DNA of 64,000 nt from assembly GCA_041481445.1 (NCBI GenBank), contig JBGPBV010000008.1, forward strand, positions 18,484 to 82,483. Reading direction: 5' to 3'. A model generated the notes under the pieces. The model did not search any database and was not told the origin of the DNA. It saw nothing but the letters and a program-made list of their open reading frames with translations. Source of the stretch: AA29 sp041481445. GTDB lineage: Bacteria > Acidobacteriota > Vicinamibacteria > Fen-336. The position numbers and the translations under genes were made by a program. Of the stretch, positions 54,252 through 62,973 are shown piece by piece (position 1 is the first letter of the stretch; the number at the start of each line of letters is the position of its first letter).

Positions 54252-56612
54252 GTGCTGGGCGTCCTGGTCCTCGTGGCCCTGGCCCTGTTCCCGGACGCGT
54301 TCCTGCGCGGTCGCGTCTTCTACTATCGCGACGTCCACCTGCAGTGGGTCCCGCAGATGGAGGTCCTCGTGCGCTGCGTGGCCGCGGGCTCCTGGCCGCT
54401 GTGGAACCCGTACGCGTCCTTCGGCCAGCCCCTGCTCGCCAACCCGAACTACGAGGTCTACTACCCGACCACCGTCCTGAACCTGGTGATGGCGCCCTGG
54501 ACGTACTACCGCGCCTTCGTGTTCGTCCACCTGCTCGTGGGCGGCGGCGGCGCGTATGCGCTCGGCCGCCGGCTCGGGCTCTCGCGCAGCGCCGCCGCCC
54601 TGGCGGGAGCGGCCTGGATGGCCTCCGGCCCCTTCGCGTCGCTGGCCAGCCTCTGGAACCACCTGGCGGGAGCGGCCTGGATCCCGTGGTCCGCCTGGGC
54701 GGGGCATCGCGCCGCCCTTCGGCCGACGCCGGCCTCGGCCGTGACCTGGGGCGCGGTCATGGCCATGCCGGTGCTGGCCGGCTCGCCGGAGATGGCGCTG
54801 TTCGCGGTCGTGTTCGGCATCCTGTTCGCGCTCGGAGCGGCGCGGCGCGGGGGCGAAGCCGCGCGGTCAGGGCTCGCCATCGTGACCGCCGGCCTCGTGT
54901 CCGCCGGCCTGTCCGCCGCGCAATGGCTGCCGTCGCTGGAGCTCGCGCGGCGGGCGCAGCGCGCGGACCTGCCCGCGGCCCAGCGCGAGCTCTGGTCGGT
55001 GCCGCCGGCCGCCCTGGTGCAGTCCCTGCTCCCGGCGCGGCTCGACGACCTCCCGCTGCGTCCGGACGTGCGCGCGGTCCTCTACGACTCGCGCGAGCCG
55101 TTCCTGCGCTCGCTCTACCTCGGCCTCCCCGCGGCGGGCCTGGTCGCGGTGGCCGTCCTCTCCCGCCGCCGGGCCGCCGTCGCCCTCGCCTCCCTGGCCG
55201 TCGTGATGGCGGCGGTCGCGCTCGGACGCCACGCTCCCCTCCTGGCCGCGCTCACGACGCTCGTGCCGCCGCTCGGCGCCCTCCGGTTTCCGGCGAAGGC
55301 GATGGTGCCGGTGTCGCTCTGCTGGGCGCTGCTCGTCGGCCTCGGGCTGCAGGCGTGGACGGCGGCGCGGGACCGGCGGCGGGTGGATGCCGTCGCGCGC
55401 GTCGCGTCCGCCGTCCTGGCCGGGCTGGGCCTCGCCGCGGTGTGGCTGCTGTGGGCGCACGTGGGCGACGTGGGTGAGGTCCTCATCGAGCCGGAGTTCA
55501 CGGTGCGCGCCCCCGCCGACGTGCTGCGGCCGGTGGCGGCCAGCTTGTCCGTGGCCGCGGCGGCGGCGACGGCCATGGCCGTCCTCGCCTGGCGCCGGCC
55601 GCGATCGACGGCGCTCGCGGCCGCTCTCGCCGCCCTCGTGGTGGGGGGCGACCTCGTCGCGGCGAGCTCCGGCCTCACGCCGGTGTCCGAGGCCGAGCTG
55701 TTCACCGCGCGCCCGCCCGCGCTCGGCCACCTCCCGCCGGGGCCGGGGACCCGCGTGTTCTCGTTCGACTACTTCGAGGGTGGCCAGGCCGAGCGCTTCC
55801 TCGGCCATCACGGATACCTCCTGAAGGTCCCCCGCGAACAGTGGCCGGTGCCCTGGGCGGAGGCGGCCGCCCTTCGATTCGGCCTCTATCCGTCCGTGCT
55901 CGCCTTCTGGCGGATCCAGGACGGCTTCCGCCTCGACTCGGTGGGGCTCTCTCCTCCACCGATGCGAGCCCTCTACGCCTGGTCGCGACGCGCCCTGCTC
56001 ACGCCCGCCTTTCGCCGCCTGCTGCAGGTCGGCGCCGTCACCCACGTCGTCGCGCTGCACCGGGAGGGCCTGGAGGACCTCACCGAGGTCGCGGACGTGC
56101 CGAGCCTGTTCCTGGAGGACGTGCACCTGTTCGCGGTGCCCGACGCCCTGCCCCAGGCCTACGTGGTGGGGGGATCGCGCATCGCGACCGACGCGGAGGC
56201 CGGCCGGCTGCTCGTCGATCCCTCCTTCGATCCGCGCCGCGAGGTCGTGCTGGCCGCGGGCACTCCCGGTGCCCCCGCGCCGTCGTTCTCGGGCCGCGCC
56301 CGCATCACGCAGTGGCGCCCCGACCGCGTCACCGTGGAGGCGCAACTCTCGGCGCCCGGCTACGTGGTCCTGGTCGAGGCGCACGATCCGGGGTGGCGGG
56401 CGACGGTGGACGGCCGGCCGGCGGAAGTGGCGCGCGCCAACGTCGGGTTCCGGGCGGTGGCGGCCGGCGCGGGGACGCATCAGGTCGTCTTCACCTATCG
56501 TCCGCGCGCGGCGGTGATCGGGCTGGGGGTGTCGGTGGCGACGCTGGCGGCGTGCGCGCTCGCCCTGGCCGGGCGGCGGCCCGTCTCCGCCGCGCCCGCG
56601 GAGCCCGCGTGA
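54252..56612 (+). CDS. YfhO-family GT-C membrane protein (copy 1)
   Basis: A 786-residue protein with about 12 membrane helices and a C-terminal beta-rich domain. The start region (FLRGRVFYYRDVHLQWVPQM) and PLWNPYASFGQPLLANPN are YfhO hallmarks, including the acidic residue of the first outer loop expected for GT-C catalysis. The end holds EAHDPGWRATVDGRPAEV and a final helix. Bacillus YfhO takes a sugar from undecaprenyl phosphate and decorates a surface polymer. The start is uncertain: GTG 54252 opens on the first helix, but CTG at 54214, overlapping the previous stop, would be coupled. It overlaps copy 2 by 4 bases. Confidence 0.84.
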   Translation: MLGVLVLVALALFPDAFLRGRVFYYRDVHLQWVPQMEVLVRCVAAGSWPLWNPYASFGQPLLANPNYEVYYPTTVLNLVMAPWTYYRAFVFVHLLVGGGGAYALGRRLGLSRSAAALAGAAWMASGPFASLASLWNHLAGAAWIPWSAWAGHRAALRPTPASAVTWGAVMAMPVLAGSPEMALFAVVFGILFALGAARRGGEAARSGLAIVTAGLVSAGLSAAQWLPSLELARRAQRADLPAAQRELWSVPPAALVQSLLPARLDDLPLRPDVRAVLYDSREPFLRSLYLGLPAAGLVAVAVLSRRRAAVALASLAVVMAAVALGRHAPLLAALTTLVPPLGALRFPAKAMVPVSLCWALLVGLGLQAWTAARDRRRVDAVARVASAVLAGLGLAAVWLLWAHVGDVGEVLIEPEFTVRAPADVLRPVAASLSVAAAAATAMAVLAWRRPRSTALAAALAALVVGGDLVAASSGLTPVSEAELFTARPPALGHLPPGPGTRVFSFDYFEGGQAERFLGHHGYLLKVPREQWPVPWAEAAALRFGLYPSVLAFWRIQDGFRLDSVGLSPPPMRALYAWSRRALLTPAFRRLLQVGAVTHVVALHREGLEDLTEVADVPSLFLEDVHLFAVPDALPQAYVVGGSRIATDAEAGRLLVDPSFDPRREVVLAAGTPGAPAPSFSGRARITQWRPDRVTVEAQLSAPGYVVLVEAHDPGWRATVDGRPAEVARANVGFRAVAAGAGTHQVVFTYRPRAAVIGLGVSVATLAACALALAGRRPVSAAPAEPA

Positions 56613-59047
56613 GCGCCTCACCGGCCTCCGCCGACCCTTCCCGGAGGTGGACGACTCTCGCCCTCGCCGCCCTCGTGATCGCCGTCGTGTTCCGCCGCGC
56701 GCTGGGGGGAGAGGTCCTCTACCGGCGGGACGTCCACCTGATGTGGTACACGCAGGTGGAGGCGATCGTGCGCGCGGTCGCCGCCGGCGAGTGGCCGGTG
56801 TGGAACGCCGACATCGGGTTCGGACAGCCCCTGTGGGCCGACGCCAACGTCCAGATCCTCTACCCGCCGACGTGGCTGAACTTCGTGGTGCGGCCCTGGA
56901 CCTGCTACACCGTCTTCGTCGTGGCCCACCTCCTGCTGGCCGCGCTCGGCGCTCGCGCCCTCGGCCGCGCGCTCGGCCTGGGTCCGGCGGCGGCGGCGGC
57001 GGCGGGGCTCTTCTGGATGGCCGGCGGCCCCGTGCTCTCGCTGGGAGAAGTGTGGAACCAGCTCGCCGGCGCGGCCTGGATGCCGTGGGCGCTGGCCGCC
57101 GCCGTGCAGGCCCTCGGCCGCGGGAGCGCGTGCTGGGCCGTCGCCCTTGGCGCGTGCCTCGCGGCCCAGGTCCTCGCCGGGTCGCCGGAAGCGCTGCTGC
57201 TCACGGCGGCGGGCGGGCTGGGCCTCGCCATCGTGGCCCGCCCCTGGCGGCAGGGCGGGCCGGGTGCGAGGACGCGCGCCGCCCGCGCCGTCCTCCTCGC
57301 CCTCGCCATCGCGCTGGGTCTCTCCGCGGCGCAGTGGCTGCCGTCCCTGGCCGCCGCCGCCGAGTCCGGCCGCGCGCACCTGCCGGCGGAGGCACGAGGG
57401 TACTGGTCGGTGCACCCGGCCGGCCTCGTACAGCTCGTCCTGCCCCTGGCCGCCGACGCCCTCCCGCTGCGGCCGGAGGTGGCGAGCGTGATGTTCGGTG
57501 GGCGCGACCCCCTCCTCCCGTCGCTCTACCTGGGCCTGGGCACGGTTCCCTTCGCCGCCGCCGCCTTCCTCGGCGGCCGGCGGCGCGCCGCCGCCGCCCT
57601 GTTGGCCGCGTTCGCCGGAGCCCTCGCCCTCGCCCTCGGTCCGCACCTGTTCGTGCAACCGCTGCTGACCACGCTCGTGCCTCCGCTGCGCGCGTTGCGC
57701 TACCCGGTCAAGGCCATGCCCGCGGCCGGGCTCGCCTGGGCCCTCCTGTGCGCGCTCGGCCTCGAGGTGTGGAGAAAGGACGATCGCGACCGCCCTCGGC
57801 GGCGGTGGACGGTGCTCGTGCTCGTCCCCGCCGTGATCCTGGGCACGCTCTCGGCCGCCGCCGCGATCGCGTTGTTCGTGCGCCCCGACGCCATCGGGGC
57901 GGCCGTCCTCACCCCCGGCTCGCCGCTCCCGTCCGCGCGACTGCTCGCGCCCGCGCGCCAGGCGCTGGCGGTGGCGACCACGGCGAGCCTGGCCATGATC
58001 GCGATCGTCCTCGCGCGGCGTTCCTCCCGGCTCGTCCCGCCGCTGGCCACGCTGGCCGGGGCGGCGGTGGCGGTCGCCGACCTCACCGCCGCTCACGGCG
58101 CCCTGGTCCCGACCGCGCCGCGCGCGCTGTTCACCGTGCGCCCGCCCATCCTGGAGGCGGCCCGGCCGCCCGACCAGGGGCGGCTCTACGCCTACGATTA
58201 CTTCGTGCCCGGCCGCAGCCTCGCGCACCTCTCGCGCGCCGAGCCGTTCGCGATCGCGCGCGCGCCGGTAGGATGGTCGGTGCCCGCGGCCACTGCCCTC
58301 TCGATGCGGCTCAGCCTGTTCCCGCCCACGGCGGCGCCGTGGGGCATCCCCGGCAGCTTCGACCACGACACTCCCGGCATCGCTCCCTGGCGCTCGTCCG
58401 CCCTGCTCGATGCGCTGCTCGGCCGGGAAGGCACGCCGGCGGCGGCGCGGCTGCTCGCGCTGGGAGCGGTCGGCCGCGTGGTCGCCCTCCACGCGTACGA
58501 GGGCCTGCCCCTCCTGGCGACGGGCGACGCGCTCCTGCCGGAGCCCGTGCGCGTGATGGCGGTCCCGGGCGCGCGGCCGCGCGCATGGGCGGTGCCCGCG
58601 GCGCGGATCGTGGCCGACGACGCCCAGGCGCTCCAGGAGATGCTGGACCCCGGCTTCGAGCCGTCGCGCGAGGTCGTGCTCGCGGCGGGTCCCGCGGGGA
58701 CGGCTGGTCGCGGCCCCGGCTTCGCATCGAGCGTGTCGGTGGACCACGTCGGCGCGGACGCCGTACGCATGCACGCCCTCCTGAGCGACGCCGGCTACGT
58801 CGTCCTCGCCGACGCCTGGGCTCCCGGGTGGACGGCGCGCGTGGACGGCGTCGAGACGGCCGTGCATCGCGCCAACGTCGCCTTCCGCGCGGTGGGGGTG
58901 ACGGCCGGACGTCACGAGATCGAGCTTCGCTACCGGCCCCGGGGCCTGACCGCCGGCCTCGTGATCACGGCCCTGTCGATCGCGGCCGCCCTCGCCGCGG
59001 CCCGGGGCCGCGACCAGGCGATCGGCCCGTCGGCGCGCGTGTCTTGA
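56609..59047 (+). CDS. YfhO-family GT-C membrane protein (copy 2)
   Basis: An 812-residue tandem paralogue of the preceding gene. It has the same opening (ALGGEVLYRRDVHLMWYTQV, PVWNADIGFGQPLWADAN, WNQLAGAAWMPW), about 12 membrane helices, and the same C-terminal ending (ADAWAPGWTARVDGVETAVH, then RPRGLTAGLVITALSI). The two copies differ clearly in the soluble part, so they probably use different acceptors or sugars rather than being redundant. GTG 56609 overlaps the stop of copy 1 (GTGA). Its stop overlaps the TTG of the methyltransferase. Confidence 0.85.
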   Translation: MSASPASADPSRRWTTLALAALVIAVVFRRALGGEVLYRRDVHLMWYTQVEAIVRAVAAGEWPVWNADIGFGQPLWADANVQILYPPTWLNFVVRPWTCYTVFVVAHLLLAALGARALGRALGLGPAAAAAAGLFWMAGGPVLSLGEVWNQLAGAAWMPWALAAAVQALGRGSACWAVALGACLAAQVLAGSPEALLLTAAGGLGLAIVARPWRQGGPGARTRAARAVLLALAIALGLSAAQWLPSLAAAAESGRAHLPAEARGYWSVHPAGLVQLVLPLAADALPLRPEVASVMFGGRDPLLPSLYLGLGTVPFAAAAFLGGRRRAAAALLAAFAGALALALGPHLFVQPLLTTLVPPLRALRYPVKAMPAAGLAWALLCALGLEVWRKDDRDRPRRRWTVLVLVPAVILGTLSAAAAIALFVRPDAIGAAVLTPGSPLPSARLLAPARQALAVATTASLAMIAIVLARRSSRLVPPLATLAGAAVAVADLTAAHGALVPTAPRALFTVRPPILEAARPPDQGRLYAYDYFVPGRSLAHLSRAEPFAIARAPVGWSVPAATALSMRLSLFPPTAAPWGIPGSFDHDTPGIAPWRSSALLDALLGREGTPAAARLLALGAVGRVVALHAYEGLPLLATGDALLPEPVRVMAVPGARPRAWAVPAARIVADDAQALQEMLDPGFEPSREVVLAAGPAGTAGRGPGFASSVSVDHVGADAVRMHALLSDAGYVVLADAWAPGWTARVDGVETAVHRANVAFRAVGVTAGRHEIELRYRPRGLTAGLVITALSIAAALAAARGRDQAIGPSARVS

Positions 59048-59814
59048 GCCTCGCGCGGCTGGCCGAGCACGCGCGCCTGTGGCAGGTCAAGCCGGTGCTG
59101 CGCCTCGTCTACGCGCAGTGGTTCGACGCGCTCCTGCGCGAAGCCCCGACGGGATCGCGCGTGGTGGAGGTCGGGGCGGGACCCGCGCTGTTCGCGCGCC
59201 ATGCCCGCCAGCGGCGGCCCGACCTCCGGTGGACCGCCAGCGATCTCGCTCCCGCTCCGGGCAACGACGTCGTGGCCGACGCCCATGCGCTCCCCTTCCG
59301 CGCGGGCTCCGCCGACGCCATCCTGGGCCTGGATGTCCTCCACCACCTCGCCCGCCCGCGCGCGTTCTTCGCCGAGGCGGGGCGGATCCTCCGGCCCGGC
59401 GGCCGGCTGGCCCTGGTCGAGCCCTGGGTGACCGTGCTCTCGTTCGGGGTGTACCGCTTCTTCCACCAGGAGCAGTGCGTGGAGCCGGCCGACCCCTGGG
59501 CGCCCTTCGCCGCGCAGGACGGCAAGGACCTCTTCGACGGCAACGCGGCCATCCCGAGGGCGATCCTGCGCGAGACGACGGCCGAGCAGTGGAGCCGGCT
59601 GGCCCTGGAGCCGCCGCGCCGGGACCTCTTCAACGGCTTCGCCTATCTCCTCACGCTGGGCTTCCGCGAGCGCTCGCTGCTGCCGCTGGCCGCGGCGCCG
59701 GCCGCGCTCTGGATCGACCGCCGGCTGGCGCCGCTGGCGCGGGTGACCGCCTTGCGGGCACTGCTCGTCTGGACGCGGAGCGCGGAGAGCGCGCCTTTCG
59801 GGCCGCCAGCCTAG
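59044..59814 (+). CDS. Class I SAM methyltransferase at end of glycosylation operon
   Basis: A 256-residue methyltransferase of the Methyltransf_11 type. Motif I is VVEVGAGPALFARHA, with the acidic residue after beta-2 in WTASDLAP, then VVADAHALPFRAGSADAILG and LRPGGRLALVEPWVTVL. It is probably a sugar or polyprenyl-sugar cap methylase, by operon position only. The TTG at 59044 overlaps the stop of the YfhO copy 2 (TTGA). Its TAG stop forms a CTAG palindrome used by both it and the convergent thioredoxin-like gene. Confidence 0.82.
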   Translation: MSLARLAEHARLWQVKPVLRLVYAQWFDALLREAPTGSRVVEVGAGPALFARHARQRRPDLRWTASDLAPAPGNDVVADAHALPFRAGSADAILGLDVLHHLARPRAFFAEAGRILRPGGRLALVEPWVTVLSFGVYRFFHQEQCVEPADPWAPFAAQDGKDLFDGNAAIPRAILRETTAEQWSRLALEPPRRDLFNGFAYLLTLGFRERSLLPLAAAPAALWIDRRLAPLARVTALRALLVWTRSAESAPFGPPA

Positions 59815-60314
59815 GGGCGGAAGATCTGCCCCATCCGGATGGGGTCGAGCACGCCTTCGCCCACCTCTTCGACCTTCCCGCCCGCTCCGACGCGGATCGT
59901 CATCGGGACGTGGTGGACCTTGTAGGCCTTGGTGAGCTCCGGCCCCGGGCTGCGCACGACCGGGAAGCCGATGGGCATCGTCTCGATGAAGCCGGGCGGC
60001 GGCGAGTCGAGCATCACGCCGACGACGGAGAGCGTCTTCGGCTTGCGCTGGTAGTACTCGGTCCACACCGGCATCATCTTGTGGCAGACGGGGCAGCTGC
60101 TGAGGAAGAACAGCACGACCGTCTCCGACCCCTTGGGGAAGTCCACGTGACGGCTGACGCCGTCCACCCCGACGGCGTCGAACGGCGTCACGACCTCGCC
60201 GGGGGCGAGGGACGGCGGCCCGCTGGGGGGAGCGACCGGGCCCTGCGCCTGCGCGTGGCCGGCCAGGGTGGCCAGGACGATCAGGACGGCGAAGCCGCGC
60301 GCGCGAAAGGTCAT
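59811..60314 (-). CDS. Exported thioredoxin-like (TlpA/redoxin) protein
   Basis: A 167-residue protein. Signal peptide (about 1-23, ending AGHAQA), then a TlpA/AhpC-like fold with the redox pair in VVLFFLSSCPVCHKMMPVW and the cis-Pro loop VHHVPMTIRV. A CPVC motif and a periplasmic address point to thiol-disulfide exchange. ATG 60314 is preceded by AGGTG; an upstream in-frame start would put residues before the signal peptide. It follows the TPR gene by 5 bases in the pilA - ABC - TPR unit. Its neighbours include pilins with six Cys each. Confidence 0.86.
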   Translation of the reverse strand: MTFRARGFAVLIVLATLAGHAQAQGPVAPPSGPPSLAPGEVVTPFDAVGVDGVSRHVDFPKGSETVVLFFLSSCPVCHKMMPVWTEYYQRKPKTLSVVGVMLDSPPPGFIETMPIGFPVVRSPGPELTKAYKVHHVPMTIRVGAGGKVEEVGEGVLDPIRMGQIFRP

Positions 60315-60319
60315 GGTGG

Positions 60320-61186
60320 TCACCTGCCGAGATCGCTTCTCCACAGATCCGACTTGCGGGACACCGACGCCTGCCCCGTCTCCGGATTGTAGTCGAAGGG
60401 CACGCGCGTCGGGTCGGACAGGTCTCCCTGGACGAGGCGGGCGCGGCGCAGCTCGTCGAGGGAGGCCGGCCAGCGTCCGGCCTGGGCGCGGAAGGCCTCG
60501 GCCGCCTTGCCGATCGCGTCGATCCCGTCGAGGGCGGCGAGCTGGGCGAGGTGGATGGCCGCGTTCTCCCTCATGGGGCCCGGCTCCGTCTCGTCGTAGA
60601 TCCGCCGCCAGAGGGTGCGCGCGGTCTGGCGGTCGCCGCGCCGGGCCTCCACGTCGGCGGCCAGCGTCCCCAGGATGTGGGGCGCGCCCGGCAGCTGCGC
60701 GGCCTCCAGCAGGATCTGGGACGCCGTGCGCGCGTCGCGGAGGAAGAAGTAGTGGAAGAGGGCGAGCTCCTGGCGGAGGCGCCAGGAGTCGGGGTTCCGG
60801 GCCACGCCCTTGCCCAGGACCTCGATGGCGGCCCGGGGGTCGCCCGCGCCGGCCGGATACTGCTCGGCCAGGAAGGTCGCGCCGTACCGGTAGGCGATCT
60901 CCATGCGCGGGTCGAGGCTGGTGGTGATGTCGATCAGCGGGCGGAGCAGCGCGTAGTTGCTCTTGACCGCGAACGCGCGCTGGCTGCCGAAGTACTGGAC
61001 GGTCCTCAGCCAGTAGATGTCGGCCAGGACGTTCGCGAAGCCGTCGGAGAGCCGCCGCACCTGGGGCCCCGACCAGACGTAGAGCACGTCCGGCCGCGTC
61101 TCGGATCCGAGCCGGGCCTGGGCCGCGCGCGACGCCAGGGGCACGAGGGGGGCCAGGAGCAGCGCGAGGAGCGGGTGGGCCCTCAC
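60320..61186 (-). CDS. Exported helical-repeat (TPR-like) protein, possible PilG analogue
   Basis: A 288-residue protein. It has an N-terminal hydrophobic export signal (about 1-22) then helical repeats (PRMEIAYRYGATFLAEQYPA, RLRQELALFHYFFLRDARTA, RGDRQTARTLWRRIYDETE). The conserved segment FANVLADIYWLRTVQYFG is typical of the TPR proteins found beside pilus ABC transporters. GTG 61186 overlaps the permease stop (GTGA). In Myxococcus the pilG product is encoded with pilH and pilI and is needed for pilus export; a PilG-like role here is inference from gene order. Confidence 0.72.
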   Translation of the reverse strand: MRAHPLLALLLAPLVPLASRAAQARLGSETRPDVLYVWSGPQVRRLSDGFANVLADIYWLRTVQYFGSQRAFAVKSNYALLRPLIDITTSLDPRMEIAYRYGATFLAEQYPAGAGDPRAAIEVLGKGVARNPDSWRLRQELALFHYFFLRDARTASQILLEAAQLPGAPHILGTLAADVEARRGDRQTARTLWRRIYDETEPGPMRENAAIHLAQLAALDGIDAIGKAAEAFRAQAGRWPASLDELRRARLVQGDLSDPTRVPFDYNPETGQASVSRKSDLWRSDLGR

Positions 61187-61956
61187 GCGAACTCGCGGCG
61201 GCGGAAGGCGGCCAGGGCGATGCCGAGCACGACCGCGAGGTACACGAGGGCGTAGGCCGTGATCGCGCCCAGGGCGCCCAGGCTCACCGGATCGCCGTAG
61301 ACGACGTGGTCCTTGATGTCGAGCAGGTGGAAGTTCGGCAGCGCGTAGTAGACGGTCTCGATCAGCCACCCCGGCGCTCCCGGGGCCACGTCCGGGATGT
61401 GCTGGAGCACGTCCGAGAAGCGGCCGGCCACCACCAGGCTCACCGTGCACACGGTGGCCAGGGCGGCGGAGGTGAAGACGGAGAAGAGGAGGGCCAGCGC
61501 CACCGTGAGGGCGAGGCCGAGGAAGATCGTGTAGACGGCGGCGAGGAGGGCCGCGTCCGGGCGCCGTCCGGTGGCCACCAGCGTGGCGTAGAGGCCGGCC
61601 GCCATCACGCTCACGTTGACGAGCAGCGTGAAACCCAGCCCCGCGAACTTCCCGAGCAGGAACTCGTCGCGCGTCACCGGCTTGGCCAGGAGGGGGAACA
61701 GCGAGCGGCGGTCGATCTCCTTGCTCACGAGGCCCACCCCCACGAAGATCGCGATGAGGGTGCCGAAACCGTCGATGGCGGCCAGGCCGAGGTCCTTGAT
61801 GATCTTCTCGTCCTGGCGGATGGAGAGCTGGCCGAGCAGGAGGCCGGAGAGCGTCATGAGGATCGCGAAGAACACGAGGTTGTAGAGGACTCGCTCGCGC
61901 ACGGTCTCCCGGAAGGTGTTGCTGGCCACGGCGAGGACCCGCTTCAATCCGCCCAC
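61183..61956 (-). CDS. ABC-2 type permease, PilI-like
   Basis: A 257-residue inner-membrane protein with six helices. The start VLAVASNTFRETVRERVLYN is the usual opening of ABC-2 permeases, followed by FFAILMTLSGLLLGQLSI and LVSKEIDRRSLFPLLAKPVTRDEFLLGK. GTG 61956 gives three residues more than a TTG at 61947, which overlaps the ATPase stop as TTGA and begins MKRVLA like many homologues; either may be used. It pairs with the upstream ATPase. The order beside pilA matches PilI of Myxococcus. Confidence 0.86.
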   Translation of the reverse strand: MGGLKRVLAVASNTFRETVRERVLYNLVFFAILMTLSGLLLGQLSIRQDEKIIKDLGLAAIDGFGTLIAIFVGVGLVSKEIDRRSLFPLLAKPVTRDEFLLGKFAGLGFTLLVNVSVMAAGLYATLVATGRRPDAALLAAVYTIFLGLALTVALALLFSVFTSAALATVCTVSLVVAGRFSDVLQHIPDVAPGAPGWLIETVYYALPNFHLLDIKDHVVYGDPVSLGALGAITAYALVYLAVVLGIALAAFRRREFA

Positions 61957-62912
61957 GACAGGCCCCCGGGGTCCGGCGACATCTCCTTGAGGAAGAAGTC
62001 CTCGAGCGACTGCCGCACTGGCTGCACGGAGAGTATCCGCCCGCCCGCGGCCTCCACCGCGCGCACGAGGGCGCCCAGGTCGCCCTCCGGCACCTGCAGC
62101 GTGCACCGCTCGCCCACCTTGCGGGTGTGCGCCACCGCCGCGCCCAGGGTCGAGACCTCGTCCTCGTCGAGGCCGGAGATCAGGACCTCCATGTGCGACA
62201 CGTCGATCTTGAGGATCTCGTCCAGGCGGCCCACCGCGGCCAGGCGGCCCTCGCGCAGGAGGGCCACGCGGTCGCACAGGGTCTCCGCGTCCGACAGGAT
62301 GTGCGTGGAGAAGAACACGGTGCGGCCCTGCGCGCGGAGGTCGAGGATGATCTCGCGGACGAGGCGCCGCCCGATGGGATCGAGCCCCGACATGGGCTCG
62401 TCCAGGAAGACGAGGTCGGGCGAGTTCACGAGAGCCTGGGCGAGCCCGATGCGCTGCAGCATCCCCTTCGAGAAGCGGCGCAGCGGCGTCCGCGCGGCCG
62501 ACGTGAGACCCACGCGGTCGAGGAGCTCCTTCGCGCGCTGGCGGCGCGCCGCGCGCGGGAGGCCGAAGAGCCGGCCCACGTAATCGAGATACTCCTCCGG
62601 CGTGAGGTAGTCGTAGAGGTAGGGGTGCTCGGGAAGGTACCCCACCCGCTCGCGGCAGCGCGGGTCGTCCAGCGCCCGGCCCAGGAGGCGCGCCCCCCCC
62701 GCATCTGCGAACACGAGCCCCATGAGGACCTTCAAGGTGGTGGTCTTGCCGGAGCCGTTGGGTCCCAGGTAGCCGAAGACCTCGCCGCGGGGCACGGCGA
62801 GGTTCAAGTCGTGGAGGACGGGACGCCGGCGCGGGCGAAGGTGCCCTACGCGGTACGACTTGGAGAGGCCCTGGATGTCCAGGGCCATCTCCGCGGGCTG
62901 GTCGTCGGTCAC
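61944..62912 (-). CDS. ABC transporter ATPase, PilH-like
   Basis: A 322-residue ATPase of the DRA/CCM-like export group. Walker A GYLGPNGSGKTTTLKVLMGL, the PEHPYLYDYLTPEEYLDY Q-loop region, signature RFSKGMLQRIGLAQALVNS, Walker B DLVFLDEPMSGLDPIGRR and switch His FFSTHILSDAETL are complete. A regulatory C-terminus of about 90 residues follows. GTG 62912 has no SD and lies 7 bases after a -10-like TACAAT, so it may be expressed on its own as well as with pilA. It would pair with the downstream permease. Confidence 0.92.
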   Translation of the reverse strand: MTDDQPAEMALDIQGLSKSYRVGHLRPRRRPVLHDLNLAVPRGEVFGYLGPNGSGKTTTLKVLMGLVFADAGGARLLGRALDDPRCRERVGYLPEHPYLYDYLTPEEYLDYVGRLFGLPRAARRQRAKELLDRVGLTSAARTPLRRFSKGMLQRIGLAQALVNSPDLVFLDEPMSGLDPIGRRLVREIILDLRAQGRTVFFSTHILSDAETLCDRVALLREGRLAAVGRLDEILKIDVSHMEVLISGLDEDEVSTLGAAVAHTRKVGERCTLQVPEGDLGALVRAVEAAGGRILSVQPVRQSLEDFFLKEMSPDPGGLSWAD

Positions 62913-62919
62913 GAGCCGG

Positions 62920-62925
62920 ATTGTA
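62920..62925 (-). promoter_or_regulatory. Putative -10 box of the ABC ATPase gene; leaderless start likely
   Basis: TACAAT on the minus strand ends 7 bases before the GTG at 62912, the same spacing as tatA and the DUF192 gene. The spacer upstream holds a small palindrome (GGCGCC 62929-62934 with GGCGCC 62940-62945). Confidence 0.45.
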
Positions 62926-62973
62926 ACCGGCGCCGCCGGGGCGCCGAATCGCCGCGGCGGCGGACGAACGCGG

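Noticed and set aside
61005..61190. Anything other than a gene in the signal region of the TPR protein
   Set aside because: The stretch is fully explained by the GTG-started TPR gene overlapping the permease stop.
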